49,945 bases of DNA from Candidatus Limiplasma pullicola (lineage in GTDB: Bacteria; Bacillota; Clostridia; Christensenellales; Aristaeellaceae). The number at the start of each line of letters is the position of its first letter. Position 1 is the first letter of the stretch. Of this stretch, positions 36,309 through 47,807 are shown in pieces. The stretch spans positions 1-49,945 of the forward strand of contig DVIV01000002.1 of assembly GCA_018710985.1 (NCBI GenBank). Reading direction: 5' to 3'. The notes under the pieces are model-generated. The model did not search any database and had not been told where the DNA came from. It saw only the letters and a list, made by a program, of their open reading frames with translations. The translations under genes and the position numbers were made by a program.

Positions 36309-37400
36309 ATGCAAAAAATCACTCAGGTGGAAAACCGGCTTTACCTGGTTCCTCTCGCCCAGCCTTTGGGCGATGCCAGCCACGACAAGCATACGCATTT
36401 TGAGCTGGTGATGTGTATCGTCACCACCGGAGACGGGTTGACAGGCTACGGGTACACCTATACCGGAGGCATTGGCGGAACCGCCATTGTGGAGCTTCTC
36501 AACAAGGAAATAACGCCTGCGCTTCTGGGACAGGATGCCGCCTGCATCGAAGCCATATGGAGCAACCTGCGCCGCAAGCTGCATTATGTCGGTCGCGGTG
36601 GGATAGATGCTTTCGCCATCTCCGCCGTGGATATCGCCCTGTGGGATATCCGCTGCAAACGGGCCGGCCTTCCGCTGTGGAAAATGGTGGGCGGAGCCAA
36701 CGGCCGCGCCCGTGCCTATGCCGGCGGCATTGATCTGGATTTTTCCCAGGAGGAGTTGCTGGACAATATCCGCGGATATCTCAGGCAGGGTCACACGGCG
36801 GTCAAAATCAAGCTGGGCAAGGACACGGTGGCTGAGGACGCCGCCCGTGTCGCTGCCGTGCGCGAGCTGATCGGTCCGGACCGGACGCTGATGGTGGACG
36901 CCAATTACAAATGGACGGCGGAAAACGCCCTGCGCGTATGCCGTGCCATCGCACCCTACCGGCCCCTGTGGATTGAGGAGCCCGTCGATCCCGATGATCC
37001 GTCCGGCTATAGCCGGGTGGCTCAGCACGCGGGCATTGCCGTCGCCGGCGGGGAGAACTTCCATTCCGTCTATGAATTTGAAAACATGATGGATTCCGCC
37101 TGCATTGATTACCCGCAGCCGGATGCCTCCAACGTGGGCGGCATCACCGCATGGTTGAAGGTGGCCGCGCTGGCTTATGCGCGGCATCAGCCGGTCTCGA
37201 CCCACGGAATGCAGGAGTTGCATGTCAGCCTGTTGTCGGGCGTATGCAATTCCGGCTGGCTGGAGGTGCACAGCTTCCCCATCGACCAGTATACCACCCA
37301 CCCGCTTCAGGTGCGCGACGGCTATGCCTACCCGCCCGAAGAAAGCGGAACAGGGGTTTGTTTCCGCTTTGACCTGCTGGAACCGTATCGCTTGCGCTAG
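36309..37400 (+). CDS. Second mandelate racemase/enolase-superfamily enzyme
   Basis: 363 residues. K166-I-K168, metal ligands D197 (MVDANYKW), E223 (WIEEP) and E249 (AGGENF), D272 and H299 (STHGMQELH) match the mandelate racemase subgroup with its His-Asp dyad. It is clearly different from the first family member at 29448, so the two probably act on different stereoisomers or successive intermediates. ATG 36309 follows GGAAAGGAAA, 25 bases after the LarA-like gene. Confidence 0.88.
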   Translation: MQKITQVENRLYLVPLAQPLGDASHDKHTHFELVMCIVTTGDGLTGYGYTYTGGIGGTAIVELLNKEITPALLGQDAACIEAIWSNLRRKLHYVGRGGIDAFAISAVDIALWDIRCKRAGLPLWKMVGGANGRARAYAGGIDLDFSQEELLDNIRGYLRQGHTAVKIKLGKDTVAEDAARVAAVRELIGPDRTLMVDANYKWTAENALRVCRAIAPYRPLWIEEPVDPDDPSGYSRVAQHAGIAVAGGENFHSVYEFENMMDSACIDYPQPDASNVGGITAWLKVAALAYARHQPVSTHGMQELHVSLLSGVCNSGWLEVHSFPIDQYTTHPLQVRDGYAYPPEESGTGVCFRFDLLEPYRLR

Positions 37401-37443
37401 CTGTCCCCCGTTTTGCAATGACAGTAAGGAGGAATTTTACATC

Positions 37444-38808
37444 ATGCCAGTCACCGTCTCCTATGACTCCGATGGAAAGCTGTCCCTTTCCGGCTTGCAA
37501 TGCGATTGCCCCTGCGAACACCACCAGCTGGATATGGACATCTATGTGGGACGGGGCTTGATCGGGCGCGTTCCGGAGCTTATCCGCCGGCGCGGTCTGG
37601 GCGATCATTGCGTGCTGGTTGCCGATGACAACACCTATCGCGTGGCAGGAGCCGACGTGGAAAAGGCGTTGGTGAAGAACGGCTTTTCCGTGTCGCCTTG
37701 CGTGATCCACCGCCAGGGCGACATGCTGCCCGACGACGGGGCCTGCGGCGAGGTGTTGCTGTCCATCACGCGGGACACACAGTTTCTCATTGCCGTGGGC
37801 AGCGGCAGCGTAACTGATACCACGCGTATCAACGCCGAGCGGACCGGATTGAAGTTCGTCTCCGTCGGTACCGCGCCCTCCATGGACGGTTATATTTCCG
37901 CCGTGGCGCCGCTGCTGCATCGCGGCGTCAAGATTCAGCGGCCCGCGAAGTGCCCTGACATCGTCATATGTGATCTGGATGTACTGGCTACCGCCCCGAT
38001 GGAGATGATTGCCAGCGGCGTGGGCGATGTGCTTGGCAAGTACATCGCCAAAGCGGACTGGCAAATCGGCAACATCATCAACGGCGAGCCCTATTGCCCC
38101 GTGTGCGCCGGCCTGACCGCAAATGCCGTGAACGCGCTGGTAGAGCATGTGGACGAAATCGCTGCCAAAACCGAAAAGGGCATGCGGATTCTCATTGAAG
38201 CGCTGTTGCTTGCCGGCGTGACCATTGGCATCATCGACAACACGCGCGCCGTAGCCTCTATCGAGCACAACATTGCCCAGTACTGGGAAATGATTCTGGT
38301 GCAGCAGGGCGTGCGTCCGCCTATGCACGGAGCTTCCGTTGGGGTCGCCACGCTGCTGGTCTGGCCGCTTTATGAGCGGTTTGCCCGCGAGGATCTTACG
38401 GCACTGGATCTGGAATCCATCAAGGCTCGCCGCATGAGCCGCGAGGCACGCGAGCGCTGGATGGTCCGGGCCTTTGGCGAGGAGGGCGGCCGCCTGATCA
38501 TGCGGGAGAATCCCGGTGACTTTCTCTCATGGGAGGAGCAGGAGCGCCGTATCCATGCCGCGCAGACGCATATGGAGCAGATCCGCGAGGTGATTGCCCA
38601 GCTGCCGCCGCTTGCGACCGTGGAGCGGGTGATGCGCACCCTCAACGCCGATATGACCCCGCAGCAGGAAAACATTCCCCAAGACCTGCTTTGCCTCTCC
38701 ATGTGGTGCGGCAAAGACTACCGCACCCGCTACACGCTGCTGAAGACCATAGACGAATGCGGCCTGTTGCCGGCGTATCTCCAGGCGTACCCCTGCGACT
38801 TTGCGTAA
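37444..38808 (+). CDS. Glycerol-1-phosphate dehydrogenase-family oxidoreductase (AraM-like)
   Basis: 454 residues. The NAD(P)-binding GSGSVTD is at 119-125. Metal ligands are inferred as D195 (SGVGDVLGK), H275 (EHNIAQYWE) and H295 (MHGASVGVA). The family reduces dihydroxyacetone phosphate to glycerol 1-phosphate or acts on other small polyols, and AraM members occur in sugar operons. In this cluster it may act on a breakdown product of the sugar acid. ATG 37444 follows AAGGAGGAA, 43 bases after the previous stop. Confidence 0.88.
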   Translation: MPVTVSYDSDGKLSLSGLQCDCPCEHHQLDMDIYVGRGLIGRVPELIRRRGLGDHCVLVADDNTYRVAGADVEKALVKNGFSVSPCVIHRQGDMLPDDGACGEVLLSITRDTQFLIAVGSGSVTDTTRINAERTGLKFVSVGTAPSMDGYISAVAPLLHRGVKIQRPAKCPDIVICDLDVLATAPMEMIASGVGDVLGKYIAKADWQIGNIINGEPYCPVCAGLTANAVNALVEHVDEIAAKTEKGMRILIEALLLAGVTIGIIDNTRAVASIEHNIAQYWEMILVQQGVRPPMHGASVGVATLLVWPLYERFAREDLTALDLESIKARRMSREARERWMVRAFGEEGGRLIMRENPGDFLSWEEQERRIHAAQTHMEQIREVIAQLPPLATVERVMRTLNADMTPQQENIPQDLLCLSMWCGKDYRTRYTLLKTIDECGLLPAYLQAYPCDFA

Positions 38809-38841
38809 CCTGTTCGAACTTAGAAAAGCGAGGTGTTTTTC

Positions 38842-39783
38842 ATGCAAAACTACGAGGTTTTGGACCAGAACATCCAACGCGCGTTTGCCCAACTCAAGGC
38901 CGAGCACCCGGAGCGCCTGCAGAAGCGGCTCAACTTCTCCTGGAGCAACTGGGGATTCGGGCTGGAGCCGCTGGAGCGTTCCCTGGAACGGCTGGCAAAA
39001 AACGACATCCATTACGTGGAGCTGCACGGCAACCACTACGGTGACGACCTGGGATACGATGCGGCCAAAACCAAAAAGGCCCTGGCTGATTATGGCATTG
39101 CCTGCGCGGGTGTTTGCGGCATGTTCAGTGCGGACAACGACCTGTCCTCCAACCGCCACATTCAGCGCCAGGCCGCCATTGACTACATCAAGCGCGAAGT
39201 TGCCTTTACGGCGGAAATGGGCGGCAAGTACATGCTCGTGTGCCCGGCGGCAGTAGGGCGTCCCGGCAAGTATGACGACAGCGAAATCGCCCGCAGCCTC
39301 GACAGCCTGAGCCGCGTAGCAGACCTGTTCGTAGAGCACGGCGTGCGTGCAGCCCTTGAGCCCATCCGCGCGGCGGAGACCAGCATCGTCCACACCTTTG
39401 ATCAGGCCAAGGAGTATATCCGCCTGCTCAACCATCCCGGCGTTCAGCACATCAACGGCGACGTCTATCATATGCTGGTGGGCGAAAAGCACATCGGTCA
39501 GGCCATCTGGGATGCGGGCAGCATGCTGACCAACCTGCATATGGCTGATACCAACCGCTGCGCGCTGGGTGACGGCTTCATGGATATCAAAACCATCATT
39601 CGTGCCCTGTACCTCATCGGGTACAATAACGATTCTTGCTTTGTGACGCCAGAGCCGCTCGGCCCCGGCGGTGATCCCTATCCCGCCCAGAACGCCATCA
39701 CCCCGCCTGAGCAGCTGGATGAGCTGGTATCCAAGAGCGTCAGCTATTTCCGCCTCTGCGAGGAAGAAGTGCTGGCCGAGTGA
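38842..39783 (+). CDS. Sugar phosphate isomerase/epimerase-like TIM-barrel protein
   Basis: 313 residues of the xylose-isomerase-like (AP endonuclease 2) superfamily. Likely metal-site residues lie in RAALEPIR, VQHINGDVYHMLVGE and NLHMADTNR. Members isomerise or epimerise free or phosphorylated sugars. It is the last gene of the rightward operon, before a strong terminator. The start at 38842 follows GCGAGGTG. Confidence 0.87.
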   Translation: MQNYEVLDQNIQRAFAQLKAEHPERLQKRLNFSWSNWGFGLEPLERSLERLAKNDIHYVELHGNHYGDDLGYDAAKTKKALADYGIACAGVCGMFSADNDLSSNRHIQRQAAIDYIKREVAFTAEMGGKYMLVCPAAVGRPGKYDDSEIARSLDSLSRVADLFVEHGVRAALEPIRAAETSIVHTFDQAKEYIRLLNHPGVQHINGDVYHMLVGEKHIGQAIWDAGSMLTNLHMADTNRCALGDGFMDIKTIIRALYLIGYNNDSCFVTPEPLGPGGDPYPAQNAITPPEQLDELVSKSVSYFRLCEEEVLAE

Positions 39784-39800
39784 GAGCCGCCCAAAAGGAC

Positions 39801-39833
39801 ATAAGAAAAGCAGGCCGCCCGGTTGCGGCCTGC
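39801..39833 (-). terminator. Terminator of the leftward propeller gene
   Basis: GCAGGCCGC (39810-39818) and GCGGCCTGC (39825-39833) form a 9-bp stem. On the minus strand it is followed by TTTTCTTAT. It serves the convergent gene to the right. Confidence 0.7.
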
Positions 39834-39837
39834 GCAG

Positions 39838-39873
39838 GACCGTTGGCAAGGCCATGCCAACGGTCTCTTTTTT
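39838..39873 (+). terminator. Terminator of the rightward sugar-acid operon
   Basis: GACCGTTGGC (39838-39847) and GCCAACGGTC (39856-39865) form a 10-bp perfect stem followed on the plus strand by a run of T (39868-39873). Confidence 0.85.
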
Positions 39874-39896
39874 CAATTCCAAGAAATGGCCTGGTA

Positions 39897-40931
39897 TCAG
39901 TCCAAAGACAGCGTGTAGCGCACCAGCTGCTGCACCTTGCCGCAGGAAGCGTCAATCACGCAGGCATCCCTTCCGCTGGTAACGGACAGGTTGGTTGGCG
40001 CCACAAAGCGGTCAATCACGGTGTGCTGCATTTGCCAGCCTTCCTCGGGTTTGCGCAGCAGCAGCAATGCGCCGTCGCCACCGCGGTACGCGGCCAGCAG
40101 GCCGGGCCTGCCCAGGATGTTCCCACCCCAGAGCGCATGGGCAAACGGCGCGCTGAAACGGTATACGATCTGCCACTGGCTGCCGCACAGCTTGTTCACC
40201 GCGATCTCATCGCCGTGGAAGCCCTCAATCGTCACCAGCTCGTCCTCGCCGTCTCCATCCAGATCCACCGTCACGGCATCGCTGATTTCCCTCTCCAGCA
40301 GCCGCACGGCCTGCCAGGGATCATCCGGGCATTTGGGCACCGCCACTTCATACAATCCTTCCGAGCCGGCAATCAGCAGCACTTCGTGCCCGTTGTGCAC
40401 CGTATGGCAAAAGCCATGGTTTTTGGTCAGGCTGGGAATCACGGGGCGCATTTCCCGCGGTGGACGGTCGCCATCCAATTCTCCGATAGCCGTCTCCCCC
40501 GGCGAGCTCCAGTCGTCGCGGAAAGCCTTTGTCTTGCATAGCTGGCAGGCCACAAGAAACCGCTTCTCCTGAACCCTGACAATATCAAAGCGGTGCAGAT
40601 AGGGATAGGCCATCCACTTTTCCGCTTTCCAGCCCTCCTGCGTGGGAAAGGTTCTGACGATGCATGCCTGCGCGGCGTCAAAGCCGGGGAAAAAGTTCTG
40701 CACAGCCAGGAACGTACCGTCCGCTTCCAGCTGGCTGATGCTCATGCAGCCTCCGGCATCCTGCCAGACAGGGATTTGCCCGTCGGGTGCATTCCACTCG
40801 TACACTTGGCATCCGCCCTTGCCCTCGGAGGCACACACGCCATAGCAACCCTGCGGCGTATGCAGCTGGCTGACTGCATAGCACATCGGCAGAGAAAAAA
40901 GAACCTTGCGGCAAATGGAAAGATCGTTCAT
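39897..40931 (-). CDS. Uncharacterised protein with a FG-GAP/VCBS-like repeat
   Basis: 344 residues, no signal peptide. The only recognisable motif is DLDGDGEDEL (223-232), the calcium-binding loop of FG-GAP/VCBS propeller repeats. The spacing of aromatic strands suggests a beta-propeller. Propellers of this type in Clostridial catabolic clusters are usually uncharacterised. The ATG at 40931 follows GAGGGAACGGGG. It is convergent with the sugar-acid operon and 108 bases downstream of the AraC-type regulator on the same strand, so the two may be co-transcribed. Confidence 0.7.
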   Translation of the reverse strand: MNDLSICRKVLFSLPMCYAVSQLHTPQGCYGVCASEGKGGCQVYEWNAPDGQIPVWQDAGGCMSISQLEADGTFLAVQNFFPGFDAAQACIVRTFPTQEGWKAEKWMAYPYLHRFDIVRVQEKRFLVACQLCKTKAFRDDWSSPGETAIGELDGDRPPREMRPVIPSLTKNHGFCHTVHNGHEVLLIAGSEGLYEVAVPKCPDDPWQAVRLLEREISDAVTVDLDGDGEDELVTIEGFHGDEIAVNKLCGSQWQIVYRFSAPFAHALWGGNILGRPGLLAAYRGGDGALLLLRKPEEGWQMQHTVIDRFVAPTNLSVTSGRDACVIDASCGKVQQLVRYTLSLD

Positions 40932-41039
40932 ATCCCCGTTCCCTCTTTTCCTCTTTTGAACATGGCAGCCTATCGCCCCGGCGATACCTGCGGCTGATTT
41001 CAGTATAGCCCCGCCAAAGGGCACTGTCAACCGGCTGTC

Positions 41040-42290
41040 TCATCCCCGCAGCTGATACGGCGTTATGCCGGTCACGCGTTTGAACGCCTTGGTAAAGCTG
41101 CTTTGATCCGCATAGCCCACGGTCACGGCAATCTGATTGATGGGATATCGGGTGGCTGTAAGGAGCTGGCGGGCCTCCTCCATTCGAAATCGGGTCAGAT
41201 ATTCATGAAAGCCGACACCCATGCATTTGGAAAAGAGGGACGAAAAATAGGAGGGGCTGATACCCAGCTCGTCTGCCAGGCTCTGGATGGACAACGGCTG
41301 GTCAAAATGATCCGCAATATATTCCACGGCTCTGCGTACAACCGGCCGTGCCTGCGCCGTTTCGGGCAGCGATATGGCTCCAACGAAATTCTCCACAATT
41401 TCCTTCAGGGAAAAGCACAGGTCCTCATAGCTCTCGTCCTTTTGCAGCCGTTCCAGATACCTGGGATTGAGCGCAAGAATACGGTCGGGTGGCGCGCCAC
41501 CCTCGATGGCGATGCGGCTGAGCAAAACGGTCAGCTCGCAGGCCCGCGTCCGAATCCATTGCAGGTCCTGTCCCTGAGCCAGCAGCACAAATCCCAGCAG
41601 CTCATTGAGCACCTGCCTTGCGCCCCGGATATCGCACTGTTTAACCTTGCCCAGCAGATCGCATTCCTTGCGGTAAATCTGCGTGCACATGGAGTCGGTT
41701 CGGGTCCCTTTATAATGCTGCACGGTTTCGTTGATCACCGACTGCTGATACAGCTTTTCCTGCCGCTCCTGCATCAATAGCCGTGCGTCAGAAAGCAGTG
41801 GGGCGAACAGATCATCCATCAGGCTGCTGATGCTGTGTACGCGGGAAGGGCTGATTACAGGCAGCTTTTGCAGTTCGTCATACAAATCCAAACAAAGCGA
41901 AGGCGGCAGATGGTGCCTGTCCGCAAGACCAGACAGCAGCGTGCTGTCCGGCACATCCATCAGAAACGGACCCACGATCACCGTACCAAGAAGTTGCTTT
42001 CGGCTCACCAGGGAAAAGGCAATGTGGTTGAGCTCTGCATGGCAGCTGAAAACATAGCTTTCACCTAGCTCATAGGCGATTCTGCCCGCTTTCAGATGTG
42101 CCTGCGTACAGTCGTTCTCGCAAAAAACTTTCGTTTTCAGCAACTTGCAGTAGACGCCGGTTTCTCCATGCTGCTCAAGCTGCTTTCCCTGGGCATCAAG
42201 CAGTCGTGTTGGAAGGTTCAGACATTGGGAAAGTTCAGCCAACCTTCTGCTGAGCCTTTCCTTCGAGATCAGAGCATACAGTGCATCCAT
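41040..42290 (-). CDS. PocR-domain AraC-family transcriptional regulator
   Basis: 416 residues. The N-terminal PocR sensory domain has cysteines C48, C57, C61 and C83 (CENDC at 57-61, VFSCHAELNH). The C-terminal AraC domain (about 315-416) has two helix-turn-helix motifs (SIQSLADELGISPSYFSSLF and PINQIAVTVGYADQSSFTKA). PocR domains occur in regulators of cobalamin-linked catabolism. It is divergent from a corrinoid protein gene, which is its likely target. ATG 42290 is preceded by GAGGTG with tight spacing; the frame is open to 42335. Confidence 0.9.
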   Translation of the reverse strand: MDALYALISKERLSRRLAELSQCLNLPTRLLDAQGKQLEQHGETGVYCKLLKTKVFCENDCTQAHLKAGRIAYELGESYVFSCHAELNHIAFSLVSRKQLLGTVIVGPFLMDVPDSTLLSGLADRHHLPPSLCLDLYDELQKLPVISPSRVHSISSLMDDLFAPLLSDARLLMQERQEKLYQQSVINETVQHYKGTRTDSMCTQIYRKECDLLGKVKQCDIRGARQVLNELLGFVLLAQGQDLQWIRTRACELTVLLSRIAIEGGAPPDRILALNPRYLERLQKDESYEDLCFSLKEIVENFVGAISLPETAQARPVVRRAVEYIADHFDQPLSIQSLADELGISPSYFSSLFSKCMGVGFHEYLTRFRMEEARQLLTATRYPINQIAVTVGYADQSSFTKAFKRVTGITPYQLRG

Positions 42291-42408
42291 AGGCACCTCA
42301 AAAACAGACAAGATATCAAAAAAAGGAACAAGCATTTTTGATTTTATTCCATTATAATCGATTCATTCAAAAGTCGCAATATCGGAATCATCATAGGAGG
42401 AAGCCGTC

Positions 42409-43044
42409 ATGGAACTGCTTGATCAGATTTCGGAGCATGTGCAAAAAGGCATGGTCAAAGAAGTCATGCTGTTGGTACAGCAGGCTATCGACGAGGGTAT
42501 TCCCGCCCGGATAATCCTGGAGCAGGGCCTGCACCGCGGCATGGGCATCATCGGCGAAAGGTTCCAGAAAAACGAGGCCTTTGTCCCTGAGGTGCTGGTA
42601 GCTGCCCGTGCCATGAATCAAGGCGCGGCACTTCTCAGGCCGCAGTTGGCTGCCGCCGGCGTGAAAGCCGTCGGAAGGGTGTGCATCGGTACTGTCAGGG
42701 GAGACCTGCACGACATCGGCAAAAACCTGGTCAAGATGATGATGGAGGGCAAGGGGCTGGAAGTGGTGGACCTGGGAACAGATGTCACCCCCGAGCGCTT
42801 TGTTCAGGCGGCAAAGCAACAGAATTGCCAGGTGATTTGCTGCTCCACACTGCTTACCGCAACCATGGGAGCGATGGAAGAAGTGGTCAAGGCAGCTGAA
42901 GCTGCCGGCATCCGTGACAGTGTAAAAATCATGGTTGGCGGTGCTCCTGTAACGGAAGCGTTTTGCCGTGAGATTGGCGCAGACGCATACACCCCCGATG
43001 CCGTAAGTGCTGCGGATATGGCCGTGCGGCTCTGTGCTTCTTAA
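42409..43044 (+). CDS. Corrinoid (cobalamin-binding) methyltransferase shuttle protein
   Basis: 211 residues of the MtaC/MtbC/MttC type. A helical cap domain (1-85) precedes the B12-binding Rossmann domain with D99-L-H101-D-I-G104, where H101 is the lower cobalt ligand, and VGGAPVTEAFC near the C terminus. Such proteins carry a methyl group from a substrate-specific methyltransferase to a second one. No methyltransferase or corrinoid reductive activator is encoded next to it. It starts after AGGAGG and is divergent from the PocR-AraC gene. Confidence 0.93.
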   Translation: MELLDQISEHVQKGMVKEVMLLVQQAIDEGIPARIILEQGLHRGMGIIGERFQKNEAFVPEVLVAARAMNQGAALLRPQLAAAGVKAVGRVCIGTVRGDLHDIGKNLVKMMMEGKGLEVVDLGTDVTPERFVQAAKQQNCQVICCSTLLTATMGAMEEVVKAAEAAGIRDSVKIMVGGAPVTEAFCREIGADAYTPDAVSAADMAVRLCAS

Positions 43045-43307
43045 GGTCGTGTGGACAGAGATTCCTATTTCCCATGTACGGAAATCGGCGCCCTTCTTTT
43101 GCAGGCTGTCAGCATGCGTGACGCATTGAACGCCACGTTCCAAAGGCCGCAAGTCTTTCGTGCGAGCTGCAAGGCTGCATCGCTTCAGACGCTCAGGTGC
43201 TGTTATGGGCCTGTCCCGCCGAATCGGACTTCCTGCCTGTTATTGCACATACGTTGGCTGGGAAGGCACTGGCATCCTTTTCATGTCCTTTAGGAGGGAA
43301 AATACCC

Positions 43308-43859
43308 ATGAGCGAGCTTGGCATGTGTCTGATTAAGGCAGCTCTGACCAGCGGAGCAGCTAAAGCAGCCATCATCCCCCAGCGTCAGATCGTATTGTCC
43401 GCGGAGTTCCGCAGGATCTGCGAAACCAACGGCTGCGGCAACTACGGCCGCTGCTGGATGTGCCCACCCGATACGGGCGACATCGAAACCGCCATGGCGC
43501 AGGTTCGCCGCTATCCTTGGGCCCTGATTTATCAGACCATCGCGTCCATCGAGGACAGCTTTGACATTGAGGGCATGACCAGCCGCGCCAGAGAGCACGC
43601 CCAGGTGAGCCTACATGTGCAGCAGGCCGTTAAGCCGCTTTTGCAAAAGCCGTTTCTGCATCTGGGCTGTGGCGGCTGCCGCCTGTGCGAAACCTGTGCC
43701 CGGCGCGACGGTCAGCCCTGCCGCCATCCCGACAAGGCGCTGGCCTCACTGGAGGGAAGCGGCGTGGATGTGTACAACACCACCAAGGGTACATCCCTGA
43801 AGTACATCAATGGTCAGAATACCGTCACCTTTTTCGGAATGGTTTTGTGGGAGGCGTAA
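43308..43859 (+). CDS. DUF2284 cysteine-rich putative metal-binding protein
   Basis: 183 residues. Cysteines cluster as C38, C43, C49, C52 (NGCGNYGRCWMCPP) and C121, C124, C127, C130, C138 (LGCGGCRLCETC), consistent with iron-sulphur or other metal centres. This is the DUF2284 pattern. The family often neighbours corrinoid methyltransfer genes, as here. ATG 43308 follows TAGGAGGGAAA; the frame extends upstream without clear homology. The 263 bases before it contain no supported gene. Confidence 0.88.
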   Translation: MSELGMCLIKAALTSGAAKAAIIPQRQIVLSAEFRRICETNGCGNYGRCWMCPPDTGDIETAMAQVRRYPWALIYQTIASIEDSFDIEGMTSRAREHAQVSLHVQQAVKPLLQKPFLHLGCGGCRLCETCARRDGQPCRHPDKALASLEGSGVDVYNTTKGTSLKYINGQNTVTFFGMVLWEA

Positions 43860-44150
43860 AAGCTGCCCGTGCTCCCCGTGCGTCAGGGGGAGGCTGCAGG
43901 CATGGCCGCGCGGCTGTGCTTTGAGAGTCTGGAGAGGGACGGGGAACAAGGTGCCAGCGGTCCGGGAAAGGTTGTCGAGCGGCGTCGCCTATACTGACGT
44001 GCTGCATGGCGGAGATCCCTCTCTGCTGTATTTTGAGAGTAAGGGTGGAAATGCCGCCACCTTCATCCGCTACTTTCTGTTCTTTCTTTTGGGAGACAAG
44101 CATTTCTCAGCGCGGGTTTGTGCCTGGGGGCCGCGCCTGTACATATGTTG
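43860..44150. other. Non-coding interval between DUF2284 gene and LacI terminator
   Basis: About 290 bases. Short frames exist on both strands, but none has a ribosome site together with family-like sequence. No terminator for the DUF2284 gene was identified with confidence. Confidence 0.5.
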
Positions 44151-44185
44151 AAAAAAGGAAAGCCCCTTTGCATACGGGGCTTTCC
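44151..44185 (-). terminator. Terminator of the arabinoside operon regulator
   Basis: GGAAAGCCCC (44157-44166) and GGGGCTTTCC (44176-44185) form a 10-bp stem. On the minus strand it is followed by TTTTTT (44151-44156). It lies about 70 bases past the LacI-family gene. Confidence 0.88.
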
Positions 44186-44255
44186 CACCAATCCTCCTCT
44201 TCCTCTCCGGGCAGCTTCGCCATGCCTGCGAAAACAGATTCCCCCGGTCATCCGT

Positions 44256-45275
44256 TTAGCGGCGTACCACGGTTCCATCGTCATGAACGACTATCGGCAG
44301 CACAATGTTGGCTTTTTTCATATGCACATCCTGCATCTGCTCCAGCAGCACCTTGACCGCCACTTCGGAAACCGTCTGTTCTTTGGCGGTCACGCTGTTG
44401 AGCAGCGGGAAGCTGCTGTTATGGCGCCGGATATGGTCAAATCCGATCATGGAGATTTCCTCGGGGACGCGGATGCCGTGCATTCTCAGCTCATTCATGC
44501 AGTGATACGCGATATCGTCGTTGTAAGCGATCATTGCCGTATAATTCAAAGGCAACAGCAAAGGGTAATACTCCCCGGCTTCGCCCTGCCCCGGCAGCAT
44601 GGACCAGGGCAGGACCCGGAGCTTGGACCGGTCAACCCTATACTCATCAAAAGCGCGGAAGATGCCCCTCTGACGGTCTCCCTGCGAGCTGTTGATATAG
44701 GGGCCCGCAATGTAAAGAATATCACGGTGCCCATATTCCAGAAGCATTCTGGCAGCTTCGTATCCGCCGCTTTCATCGTCCAGCCGCACATTGTTGTAAG
44801 ACAAACCCTCAATCCAGCGATCCATAACCACAAAGGGAATGCCGCTGTTTTCGAGCTGGATGATATGCTTGGAACTGCTGAAAGGGAAAAACAGTATGCC
44901 GTCCACGCACATGGAGATGGACAGTTGAATCATCTGTTCGGCAAGGTTTTCATCATTCTTGCAGCAGAAGAGCATCATGTTAAAACCATTCTGATTGAGG
45001 TAGAGATTGATGTCGCTTGCCATATTGGTATAATAGGGATTGTTGATATCATTGATAATGATGGCTACCGTGTGGCTGCGTCCGAGTCGGAGCGTTTGTG
45101 CGGACATGTTCCGAATATAGCCCATCTCCTGCGCGGTTTGGGAAATCAGGGAGCGGGTTTTTTCAGGCAGTTTCTGATCTCCCCGCAGCGCACGCGATAT
45201 GGTATTTGCCGAATACCCGCAAACCTTTGCAACATCTTTCAGCGTAACTCGTTTGTCTGACCGATATGTGTGCAA
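44256..45275 (-). CDS. LacI-family transcriptional regulator of the arabinoside operon
   Basis: 339 residues with helix-turn-helix TLKDVAKVCGYSANTISRAL and a sugar-binding effector domain. It lies 110 bases downstream of the GH51 gene on the same strand and probably controls that operon. TTG 45275 is preferred because AAGGAG lies eight bases upstream; an in-frame GTG at 45296 has no ribosome site. A -10-like TATAAT (45325-45330) suggests it also has its own promoter. Confidence 0.9.
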   Translation of the reverse strand: MHTYRSDKRVTLKDVAKVCGYSANTISRALRGDQKLPEKTRSLISQTAQEMGYIRNMSAQTLRLGRSHTVAIIINDINNPYYTNMASDINLYLNQNGFNMMLFCCKNDENLAEQMIQLSISMCVDGILFFPFSSSKHIIQLENSGIPFVVMDRWIEGLSYNNVRLDDESGGYEAARMLLEYGHRDILYIAGPYINSSQGDRQRGIFRAFDEYRVDRSKLRVLPWSMLPGQGEAGEYYPLLLPLNYTAMIAYNDDIAYHCMNELRMHGIRVPEEISMIGFDHIRRHNSSFPLLNSVTAKEQTVSEVAVKVLLEQMQDVHMKKANIVLPIVVHDDGTVVRR

Positions 45276-45384
45276 AGCCTTCACTCCTTCAACCACTTCG
45301 CCAGCTCATGGCTTTTCGTGCATTATTATAACAAAACGCAAGTGGTTTGGGAATGATCTTTCCATACAATCCGGTTTTGTTTTT

Positions 45385-47806
<2,422 letters not shown>

Positions 47807-47807
<1 letters not shown>

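Noticed and set aside
42336-42408. Cobalamin riboswitch upstream of the corrinoid gene
   Set aside because: The leader is only about 70 bases and lacks a B12-box; it is too short for a cobalamin riboswitch.
43051-43293. Small gene between the corrinoid and DUF2284 genes
   Set aside because: The plus-strand frames here have no ribosome site and no family-like sequence; the in-frame extension of the DUF2284 gene is also not conserved-looking.
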